64,000 bases of DNA from Emiliania huxleyi CCMP1516 (Eukaryota > Haptophyta > Isochrysidales > Noelaerhabdaceae): assembly GCF_000372725.1 (NCBI RefSeq), contig NW_005195368.1, positions 36,429 to 100,428 on the forward strand, given 5' to 3'. Below, one piece after another: positions 22,574 to 31,744 of this stretch (the stretch's first letter is position 1; each line of letters opens with the position of its first letter). A program made the position numbers and the translations under genes. A model generated the notes under the pieces. The model was not told the origin of the DNA, made no database searches, and worked only from the letters and a program-made list of their open reading frames with translations.

Positions 22574-23258
22574 GCAGAGCCGCACGCGTCGACCGGCGCC
22601 GTTCGCGACCACGAGGGCGGATGCTGGCCATCCCGGGCTCTGTGCACATCGGCAGCGCGCGTTCTACGCGCTCCCCTATCCAGATTCCGGCGCCCCACCT
22701 CGAGAGCGCCGTTTTTATCTCGTGCAATCTCGAGCCATGGAGATTAGGCCGAGATCGCTTTGAGCTGCGGGAGATGTTTGGGAGATACAGCTACAGTCAC
22801 ACGGACCCGCGGGGCGTGCGCAGCTCGCAACGGAGATGTTTGTAGAGCCCGGGCTCGCTGCGAAGCGATGAGCGGCGCCCGAACGGCACCGGGCCGCGTG
22901 CCGCTCTCTGCAGCTCCGACGCGGCCGGGCGGCTGCCAGAGCCGCACGCGCCGATCGGCGCCGTTCGCGACCACGAGGGCGGATGCTGGCCATCCCGGGC
23001 TCTGTGCACATCAGCAGCGCGCGTTCTACGCGCTCCGCTGTCCAGATCTTGGCGAACCACCTCGAGAGCGCCGTTTTTATCTCGTGCAATCTCGAGCCGT
23101 GGAGATTAGGGGAGATCGCTTTGAGCTGCGAGAGATGTTTGGGAGATACAGCTACAGTCACACGGACCCGCGGGGCGTGCGCAGCTCGCGACGGAGATGT
23201 TTACAGAGCCCGGGCTCGCTGCGAAGCGGTGAGCGGCGCCCGAACGGCAGGGTAGCGT
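22574..23258 (+). repeat. Tandem duplication, unit ~362 bp, inside the transposon
   Basis: Copies start at 22574 and 22936. They share long blocks such as CGACCACGAGGGCGGATGCT and GATGTTTGGGAGATACAGCT. They lie between the left terminal repeat and the 3' end of the transposase gene. Such subterminal duplications often hold transposase-binding sites; that role is inferred. Confidence 0.85.
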
Positions 23259-23479
23259 GTCGACCTAGACTGAACGCGACCGAGCAGCAAGGTACTAGGA
23301 GTGGCAGCCCGTGACAGCACCGGCAATACGCTTGGGGAGCGGTAGAGCAACGGCCCTGGTAGTGGTGAACGAAGCAGCGACGGCGATGGCGATGGCAGTG
23401 GCGGCCCTGGCGGCGACGGCCGTGTTGGCGGATGAGGCGGCGAGACGGCGACGGCGACCAGGGCGACCTGTGCAGGCCG

Positions 23480-26400
23480 TCACGAGTCGTCACAGAGGTC
23501 GAAGTACTTTTCATCGCCTTCCAAGCCCTCGTCGAGCACGACCGCGTCCGCGCGCGCTGCCGCCGCAGCCCCTGCTCGGCGGAAGGCGTCCTGCAGCGGA
23601 TGCTCGTAGGGAAGCGCGTCCTTTCGCGCCGCTGCCCGGAGGAGCCAGCGCAGCCGCACGCGCTCCTCGTGCATGAAGGCCGTGTTTGCTGCGCCGGCGG
23701 CCTCTCGCTCCCTCCTGTTCCTGAGCGCTCCGAGCGGGCTGATGCCCGGGCTGGTCGAGAGGTACTCGGCAAAGGACTGCTTGCTCATCAGCTCGTCGTC
23801 CGCGCAGTAGGCGAAGAGGCGGCGGCGGAACCAATGCGCCCACGGCCCGCACTGGTAGCCGTCGCTCTGCAAGTTGAGCGTCACGCTGACTAGCTGCCAG
23901 CCCGTGTCCTTTGGCGCCGCGTCGAAGGCGTCCCGAACGCGCGCTAGAGGATGCGTGCGGCTGAAAATGCTGGTGCCGAACGGCTCCCAGTGCACGGCGA
24001 GCCGCTGAGGCCCGATGAGCGCGACGTTGTGCCAATGGGCGCCGTCGCAGACCTGCTGCAACATCACGCAGTCGCAGAGTTGCAGCACCCGCTGCCCTCC
24101 TCTTTGACGGAAGATGCTGCATGCCGAGGCTACGTCGCGGGGGTAGTTGTACCGCAGCGGCGAGCCGGCGCCACTCTCGCCGTCTCGACGCTCGTCTACG
24201 TAGTGTGCGTTGGCGAGGTTCGAGTCGCTGAACCACTGCCGGTGGTAAGATGAGATGTAGCCAGCCTCGCCGACGCGCAAGTGGGGCGGTCCCTGTAGCT
24301 CTGGCTCCACCAGCTCGACCTCCACCTCCTCGTCGTCGGAGCCGGGTCTGCCGGCAAACAGCGCCTCGTCCTCGACCTCGTCCTCCCCTCCCGTCTCTTC
24401 TCCCTTCCTGCGGGCTTCCATGTCTGATATGATCGTGTCCCACGACACCCCCCCACCCTCGGCGCGGTTGGCAGCGGCTCTAGCCGCCTCGGCGTCCTCG
24501 GCTATCGCGCTGCGGCGCCAGCGAGGCGCCTCTGCCGAGCCAATCTGGCTCACATCAGAGACAGGGTTCCACAGCTGTTTCATCGACCATGTCTCCACCT
24601 TGGTGAAGAACGGGCACTCCACGTACACGTTCTCCTCCTCGGTATCCTCGTGCAGCCAGCGAATCTTTATCTTGATTCTCATGACCGCCTCGACGCGAGC
24701 GAGGTACACCTCTGGGTCTCCATCCTGCCGGACGGCCCAGAGGACCTCCACGACGTTCCCCACCTGCAGCGACCTCCGGATCGCCGCTGTGCTCACGCCC
24801 TTCTCCAACGGCCAGCCCGGCTGGCGACCCTCGCCCTCCGCCGAGCTCGCCGTCCCGCCGTCGGCCGCGTCGGTCGAGCCTCCGGCCTCGCCCGAGCCCT
24901 CCTCCCCCTCCTCCTCCGCCCCGCCCTCCTCCTCCTCCTCCTGCGGCTCGTCCACGAACGCCGAGAGCTCCATGCTGTCGAGCCGGAGATCCTGCAGCTG
25001 CGCGGCGAGGCCCTCCTTCTCGGTGACTCGCTTGGACACGTTGTGTCCGAGAGCGGCCGACGCGGCGCTCCAATCGGCTGCCGTTGTCGGGTAAACGTGC
25101 CCGCGGTGCCGCGGTGCCGTGAGCCTTGTCGCGCACATCTCCGACCGGCGCTGCGTCCCGTGCAAATCGCGAGAGAGCGTCTTGACGACCGTCTCCGAGA
25201 AGAAGTTGCTGATCGGCACAAAGACGCCGACGCTCCAGATGGAATCGTAGACGTCGCTACCGCCCGCCACGTCGCGCAGCTGCGTCGGCCGCTTACAGCT
25301 TGCCAGCAGCTTAAAGACGCCGAGGGCGTCGTCCTGAAACCAGAGGCCGACCCCCTCGGTGGCGTTGGTGATCGCAGCGCTGAGCTCGGTGGCATCGGCC
25401 GAGTCGGGGAGGTGCGGCAGCATGCTCTGGATTAAGCCTCCCCGGCCCTGCTTCGCGAGCGCCAGCAGCTCCTGCGCCGAGAGAACAGCATGCTCTCCCT
25501 CCTCGTCCATAGTTCCCAGCGCCACGAGCGCGGGGTTCGTCCGCCACGCTGCCGTGTGCTGTCGGAAGTAGGTAGAAGCAGCGCGTGCGGCCTTGCGCAC
25601 GATGGCCCGCACATCCAGGCGCGAGAACGCCGCCGTGTTCTTGGCGACCATTGCTCGCAGCGGCGCAAAGTCGCCCTTCCATGGACGGCCGCCTTCGAGG
25701 TCGCGCGTCTCGTCGTTGTCGCTGGCGAGCGCGTCGAGGTAGGCGAGCCGCAGGCGAAGCACGCGGGGTGCCTTGAACGCCACGCCCGGCCCGTCGTTCT
25801 CGGTAAACTTGAGGAAGCGGTCGGCCGACCGCTCGCCGTAGATGGCCAGGAACGAGAGCCACACGCGTATCTCCGGGTCGAGGAGCTCAAGCAGCAGCTC
25901 GCGCCGCGCGGCGTCCTTGATCGAGCTCACCTTCTCGAGCAGCGTGGCGCCAGTCAGCGCCAGCTTCTCACCGAACTCGTCGGTCTGCTCGGCGTCGGCA
26001 AAGAGCCCCTCGTCGCCCTGCGCGCAGAGCCACTCGTGCAAGAGACAGCACACGATCAGCTCGAGGCGCCGCGTCGTGGGCGCCAGCCACATGCACGTGT
26101 ACACCCAGTAGAGCCACCGGGTGTCCACGCCTCCCGGCATGTCGCCGAGACGCGCCAGCCCCTCCGAGACGCGGACATAGTTTTTGCAGCCCTTCGACTC
26201 CTTGACGGCGAGCACGACGTCGGCCAGCAGCTGCGTCAGAGGGAGCGTGGGGAAGCGTTGGAGGGGTGTGTGAGCGCCTCTTACGTCGGGCGTGGCGCGC
26301 CTCCGGGATGCGATGCCGTCCGCTTTTGGTGGAGCCCGAGTGCGCGAGCAGGTGCTCGCGGCGGCAGGCACCAGCCGCCTCGCAGACATTCTTCACCTCG

Positions 26401-28067
26401 TTGTTGATCACGTGGGACAAGCAGAGGATAAAGAAGCACAGCACGTGCTTTGCCGCACGCATCGAGGTCCAGATGTGCGCAAAGGCGCCGCCCTTGTGCC
26501 GCTCCGACGCAATGGTCAAGCTGGCATTGGAGGCGGTGCCGTCGGAGACGCAGAAGTCGATCCGATCGATCGGCAGGCCGAGCTCGTTGACCGCGCGCAC
26601 GTTGCTCGCGCCGACGTTCACGCCCGTCTTCTTGTGGCCATCGGCGTCTGGCCGGAGCTTAAAGGTGGCGATCACCTCGCGCTCACGCAGCGCCGGCAGC
26701 CTCTCGCACGACAGCGTGACGACGACCCAGGCCACCTTGTTGATCGTCACCTCGTCCCACTGCAGCACGTTTCGCCGCTTCGAGAAGGAGTTCTCCACAG
26801 CTCTCTGGCGCTGCACGAACCAGAACTGCATGTCGTGCAAGCGGACCGTCTCGTGGCTCTCGTGCTGCGGCCGCTCCGCCTCCGGGAGCGACTTCAGGTA
26901 CCGCTTCGAGCAGGCCGTGGCGACGCCCTGCGCGCCACGCAGCGAGAGGGTCTTACCCGCCGCCGAATGGTAGAGCACGTTCGTCTCCTCTCGCCATTCT
27001 GGGAGGTAGATACCCCCCGCTCGGCTCGCGGGCAGCGCCAGGGTCGACGCCGCCGCGCCGGGTCTGCCGGGAGGCCGCCACGAGAGCATGGCCACGTGAG
27101 TGCGCCGCATAAGCTCGAGGATCGTCTCGCCGGGCAGGACCTCGAGCGTGCGAAAGCGTCCGGCGCCGCGCAGCAACGAGCAGTATTGTCGCTTAAAGCG
27201 CTCGAGCTGGACCCGCAGCTCGCGCTGGAGGCTGGGGCTGCGCTGCAGCACCGCGTGGAGGGCGTGCAGCTCGTACAGCCCGCGGAGGCGCGGGATCTCG
27301 TCGGGGTGCCGCGCCTGCTCGGCAAGCGCGCGAAAGCACATTCCTAGCCGGCGAGGCTTGAGTGCGACGGCGTTCTCGTCCATGGTCTCCAAGGCAAACT
27401 CGGCCATGGACAGCTGCCAGACGGCATCTGTGCCCCACGCAGCCTGCGGGTTGGAGAGCAGGCGCAGCATGTCGCGCTCCTTCTCCTGCCAGAGCTCGCG
27501 CAGATTGGCGAGCGCAGTCTCAATCTCCGCCCGCTGCGCTCGCAGCAGCTGCGACCTCGCCAACGCAGATTGCCTAGTCTGCACACCGGTCTCGAGGGCC
27601 TCGAGTGCGTCTGCGGCCGCAGCCTCCGCCAGCTGCACGCTGAGGCTACCCGTCGCGACGCCAGCGGCGCTAGTCAGCTGCGAGTCCTCAAGGCGAGGCC
27701 GCTGCGCCGTCCTGGCGCCTGTGGCGGTCGCGGGTGACCGACCTTTGCCGTAGCCGGGTTGGCGAACGCAAGCGGAGGCGGTCTGCCCAGCCTTGGAGGC
27801 GGCGGCTGCGGCGGGCTGCCGCGCCTTTTGGACGGTAGACGCGCGAGAGGCCTTTTGAACGGCTTCAGCTCGCTGACTGCGCGCCTGCTTTTGGCACACC
27901 ACCCACTCGCCGCCGACAGCCTCGTAGTGTGGTGCTTCCGATCGTGACGAGGGCTCAGACGGACCGCGCGAGCCGGCTGCACCAGAGACCTCCTTTGGAG
28001 GACGATGAGCGCCTTGCATGACGCCCTTGGCCTTGCGGCCGTGTGCAGGCTTCTTCTTCGGCGCCAT
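23480..28067 (-). CDS. Transposase fused to a Ulp1-like (C48) cysteine protease
   Basis: Exons 28067-26379 and 26230-23480, joined across a GC-AG intron (NVCE to LLADVV), give 1,479 aa. The start ATG precedes a basic MAPKKKPAHGRKAKG, a likely nuclear localisation signal. The central RNase-H-like region shows LQWDEVTINKVAW (first Asp), DFCVSDGTASNASL (second Asp), CLSHVINNEVKNVC and, after splicing, GVDTRWLYW. This order resembles hAT transposases (D, TDxASN, CxxHxxN, TRW). A long helical part and an SH3-like segment (VGNVVEVLWAV) follow. The last third is a C48-type protease with His in GAHWHNVALIG and the Gln-x5-Cys box QSDGYQCGPWAHWF. The acidic catalytic position reads Glu (HWEPFG) instead of the usual Asp. 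Confidence 0.75.
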
Positions 28068-28250
28068 TGCGACCTGCTTTGAAGGCGCCTCAAAGCTAGC
28101 TCCGGCAGCACGATCGGTGCGGGTTCGTCGCGTGTCTTTTCCTGCGGCCCACTGTGAAGTCGGGACCTGAGCTCTCGTTTTAACACAGCCCGTAAGGTGC
28201 CCCGCCGGGGTGCCGGTTCGTTTTCCGCCCACGATCATGACCTCGGAGAA

Positions 28251-28319
28251 CGCATTAGCCGCTACAGCGGAAGCTGTGATTTCGGCTTCCTCGGCAATTT
28301 CGATGTAGCGGCTAATGCG
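28251..28319. other. Hairpin upstream of the transposase gene
   Basis: A perfect 15-bp inverted repeat (28251-28265, CGCATTAGCCGCTAC, and 28305-28319) with a 39-bp loop. It lies between the right end of the transposon and the transposase ATG. It could be an internal binding site, a promoter element or a relic of a smaller element. Confidence 0.6.
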
Positions 28320-28640
28320 TTTCGCGACATAATAGCTAAAACTCGAGCCAGAGCTATGGGCGCCGAGTTCGCCACCCAATTTGTGTTAAAACGGAAGCAG
28401 GGCTTTTGGTTCGTTAACTGTAGACCACACGGACGCGCGGCCGGCGGCTGAGAAGGCCACGCAGCCCCTCTTCCTGGTCACTGACGGGAGCACTGGTCGG
28501 CGTGTAGACCCCAAGATGGCGCTGTTCGCGCCTCCCGTCCACCACTACCGATCAGGTGGCCGGCCTGGGTGCCCCCCCGGCGGGTGGGAAAGGGCGCAAA
28601 GCTCCGTTTCATTGCCTACCCCTGTAGTTTTGACATAGTG

Positions 28641-29088
28641 CTCCTAAATCAGAGCCGTAGATCAGGAATCTGTGGAGTGTCGGTGTATGCTTTGAGAGTG
28701 TGCTAGTGAAACTAGTGAGTAGTGTCCCGCGCCCTCCTGCCGCTCGTCGAGCTCAGGCCAGGCGGCCAGAGACCCCGCGCTCCGCTCTGCCTCGCGAGAC
28801 GTCGAGTTGCATGCAGCACCAGCAGGTGGCAGCGCACACTTGCACACATCTTCACACATACACGATCCGATACACACAACTCGCACACATGCACATGTGC
28901 ATGCGCATGTCATGTGCATGTGCATGTGCATGTAGGGGCATGTGTCGTGCGCGCGCGCGGGGGCGGGGGGTGTGGAGGTGGAGCCGAAGGCGTGGTGTAG
29001 CGAGATACTTGTACTGGTCTGCAAATAAGCATATGAGAGAGTCAACCCATCGAAAAGACACGGACAGTGTCGGGCTGCCTGCCCGCGT
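28641..29088. other. Non-coding, with CATGTG microsatellite
   Basis: The 3' flank of the minus-strand gene 29089-30126. It contains an ACATGTGCATG-type repeat at about 28886-28936. No gene seen. Confidence 0.5.
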
Positions 29089-30126
29089 TTAACCGCTTCG
29101 CGTTTGGGCCGCTGGCTTTGCTGCTGCGTGCCTCCTCCCTCCCACCTGCAGCTCGGCCCCGGGTGCCCGTCCCGCCGCCACACGGCGGTAAGGGAGCCGC
29201 TTCGGCGGCAGGGAGCGAGTCATCTTCTCGGCCTGGCCGCCGGATTCCTCTGCCACCTCCCCTCCCGCCGGCGCCTCCTCGGCATTTCCACGGTCCAGCC
29301 GGCGGCGCTCCGGCGTGCTGGGCAGAGGCGGCACCTGCCCAGAGTCACTCAACACCTGCGCCGCCTCCTTGAGCCACACCGGCGTCCCCGGAGGTGGCGG
29401 TGGGCTCTTTGGCCGACTGCGCCGCGACCGGCCCGCGGCTGCGGGCGGTGCCTTTGCCTTCGCGACTCTCACAGCGGCCACGGCCTGCGCGGCAGGCTCC
29501 TGGTTGAGTAGGAGGAGCAGCGACCGAGGGCCGACGGACGAGGTCTTTTGTGGCTGCCCAGTTGGCGGAGGTGGTGGCCCCGTCCGTCGGCGCGAGACGC
29601 TGCTCACTCCGAGCGCCGCCGCCTTCGATCTCCTGCTAACCACCGCCGTTCTGGGCGGCGGCGGCCCCCGCCCTGGTCCTGGTGGCTCCTCCGCCTTGGC
29701 GCCGCCAGCCTGCTGCTCGTCTGTGTTGGCGGCGTTGCTAGACCGCATGGCCCCAGCGGCCGCCAGCCTCCCTTTAGCCTCCGCCAGGCTCTCGCGAGTC
29801 AGCGGTTCTGAACTCGCCGCGAGCGTGATGGAGCGAGCGACCGCCACCTCTTCTGCGGTGTACTCCTTCTCCTGGCACTCGTAGATGGGAGCGCCCAGGA
29901 TGAGGAAATGCCACCCAGGTCCCAGCCTCTCCATCGCTGGGCGCATGTCGCGCTGGACCTTGACGCGCAGCGCATCAAGTCGCTCGGTCCCAGTTAGCTT
30001 CACGACGCCGAGGGCCTCGCCCGAGAGACGGACGAAGAAGAATGGCTGTTGGGCGGGCGGGGGCGCTGCGGGGGGCGAGGAGGGAGGCTCGTACGGGACG
30101 TACGGAGAGGCGTCCGCGTCAAGCAT
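29089..30126 (-). CDS. Unknown Pro-rich protein with an ordered N-terminal domain
   Basis: The open frame from ATG 30126 encodes 345 aa. Upstream in-frame GTG starts were not used. Residues about 25-100 look ordered: QPFFFVRLSGEALGVVKL, then MERLGPGWHFLILGAPIYE. They may form a small alpha/beta or ubiquitin-like fold. The rest is low-complexity, rich in Pro, Ala, Arg and Ser, with repeated basic clusters such as RSRRSRPKSPPPPPG, typical of a disordered nuclear or RNA-associated tail. I do not recognise the family. Whether there is a further upstream exon is unclear. Confidence 0.5.
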   Translation of the reverse strand: MLDADASPYVPYEPPSSPPAAPPPAQQPFFFVRLSGEALGVVKLTGTERLDALRVKVQRDMRPAMERLGPGWHFLILGAPIYECQEKEYTAEEVAVARSITLAASSEPLTRESLAEAKGRLAAAGAMRSSNAANTDEQQAGGAKAEEPPGPGRGPPPPRTAVVSRRSKAAALGVSSVSRRRTGPPPPPTGQPQKTSSVGPRSLLLLLNQEPAAQAVAAVRVAKAKAPPAAAGRSRRSRPKSPPPPPGTPVWLKEAAQVLSDSGQVPPLPSTPERRRLDRGNAEEAPAGGEVAEESGGQAEKMTRSLPPKRLPYRRVAAGRAPGAELQVGGRRHAAAKPAAQTRSG

Positions 30127-30297
30127 GTGCCCGGCGAGCCACGCGCAACAGCGAGCCAGCGAGATTCGGGCCACTGGTAGGGTAAGCGCGCGAAGCGAAA
30201 CTTGGGAGAAAAGAATTTAAACAAGCAACTCTCTCTCATATAGACAAAAGAACTCTCTCTCTCACCACACAGGCTCTGGGAGAAAAGAAGATTTTGC

Positions 30298-30400
30298 AGT
30301 TTAGCACTTGAGCACTGGATAGGGTCGGTTCCGCATGGTACGGGACCCCTCGATCGTCTCGCCCACCCTCACTGGTGTGTTCATTGGGGGGGGTCATAAC
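30298..30400 (-). repeat. Dispersed repeat family C, copy 2
   Basis: Reverse-oriented copy with an intact sequence across the CCGCATGGTACGGGACCCC region. It serves as an empty-site reference for the MITE insertion at 43563-43975. Directly to its right, 30428 onward carries CTCCCTCGCACGACACTGGG, which recurs at about 47648. Confidence 0.85.
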
Positions 30401-30564
30401 AAACACGGTGACAAGTGCTCCAACAAAGCTCCCTCGCACGACACTGGGCACGGGACTGGCGCGCACTGGCACTAACCTGCCGCCGCTCCGGTACACTCAC
30501 CGTCAGGGGGCGAGGGGCAGGGGGGGGGGGGTCGGTCTCGGTATGGGTGGGAGGGTGTGCACAT

Positions 30565-31270
30565 CTAGTTCACTCGCGCACGCCTGGGAGAACTACATGC
30601 TCGCTCGACATGCTCGCCTTCCCCGGCTACACCCTTGGCTGCTGTAATTGCGGACCTTGTCACGCGCACGCCAGACCTGCCACTCGCCGAGGAATATGGT
30701 ACACCCGACGCCCTCCGCCTGCCCTCCGCCTCCTTGCACTTCTCCTTCCTGCTGCTCCAACTGCATCCGCTAGTGGCTGTGCAACTCTGCTTGTCGGTCA
30801 CGTTCTTGCAGGAAGGCAACGGCGTGGGTGGAGGCGGCGCTGCAGCCTCGCCGTCGATAGACTTGAGGCAGCGCCGCCTCGCCGCCGAGCGGGAGGCCGT
30901 TTGGGCCGGGCGCGGGGCCCCGCACCGGCTCGCGGCACTTCTTTAGGAAGCCGAGCATGAGCGATGCGACGCACCACGGTTGTGGCCGCGGCTGAGGACA
31001 GGTAGGACAGGTCGTCGTTCGGCTTGGGCCCGTGGAAGTGCACGAGCCTTGCGGAGGCAAGGTGGCCCCAGTAATGGCTTCCAGTTGAACACGAACGACG
31101 TCGAACTGGCCCTGGTAGAACTTGCTGTACGCGCCCTGGTCGCCCGGCCCAAATTCGCCGAAGTGGAGGCCGCTCTCCATGTTTGCCTTCGAAAAGACCT
31201 GTGAATAGCAGGTGTCTCTTTGTGATTTCGGGCCCGGGGTTGTTTTGAGAGAGATTTTTAGCAATACCAA
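30565..31270 (-). pseudogene. Decayed glycosyltransferase-like gene
   Basis: Pieces of one protein are spread over several frames. The text GPGDQGAYSKFYQGQFDVV is followed in another frame by VFNWKP and in a third by HYWGHLASARLVHFHGPKPN. A Cys-rich end follows (CKNVTDKQSC, GCSW). The FNWKPYWG and HFHGPKP motifs and the preceding DQG are typical of a group of nucleotide-sugar glycosyltransferases. At least two frame changes fall where no intron could fit, so this is a broken host gene unless the assembly has base errors here. It sits between two inverted copies of repeat family C. Confidence 0.55.
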
Positions 31271-31504
31271 ACAACTCTAACACTCACACGTAATTTGTTT
31301 GTTTGTTTTGTGCGTTTATGTGGGTCTGACTCTCACACCCTCACTGTCGTCGTATGCGAGGTTTTTGTGTGTCTTATCACCCTACTGTGAAGGCCCGCGG
31401 GTAGTCTCCCCCCATCCCCAGGGCCTCCAGGGCTCGCACCTCAACCTCTCACAGACCAGCGAGCGCACAGCGCCATATAGGAGGTTGTATTCAATAACAA
31501 GGCT

Positions 31505-31605
31505 GTAATGACCCCCCCCCCCCCCCCCTGAACACACCAGTGAGGGAGGACGAAACGATCGAGGGGTCCCGTACCATGCGGAATCGAACTTATCCAGTGC
31601 CAGTG
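31505..31605 (+). repeat. Dispersed repeat family C, copy 3
   Basis: Poly-C start, then GAACACACCAGTGAGGGAGG and the CGTACCATGCGGAATCGA block, in opposite orientation to copy 2. Just before it, 31410-31480 matches 44160-44240 (GGCCTCCAGGGCTCGCACCT), so another repeat abuts. Confidence 0.85.
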
Positions 31606-31744
31606 CCGTGAAGTGCTCAATGTGTGAAAGCAGTCCCTATACGCGCCAGGGCCGACCCGGCGCGACTCGGCCGCTCTCCTTCGCTCCCTCGCCCTTCATT
31701 CTCGACATTAACCGCCACGGCAATATCGCCACGGCGTTCGCTCA

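Larger units (their letters stand above)
22400..28640 (-). mobile_element. 6.2-kb DNA transposon with transposase-Ulp1 gene
   Basis: The ends are 14-bp inverted repeats CACTATGTCAAAAC (22400-22413 and, reversed, 28627-28640). They are flanked by near-identical 7-bp sequences CTCCTTA (22393-22399) and CTCCTAA (28641-28647), a plausible decayed target-site duplication. Inside is one long gene on the minus strand, a 360-bp tandem duplication near the left end and a 15-bp-arm hairpin near the right end. The CACTA start recalls the CACTA/EnSpm group. The transposase text is nearer to hAT, and 7-8 bp duplications fit hAT better. The element looks complete; the gene has no stop after splicing one intron. 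Confidence 0.75.
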
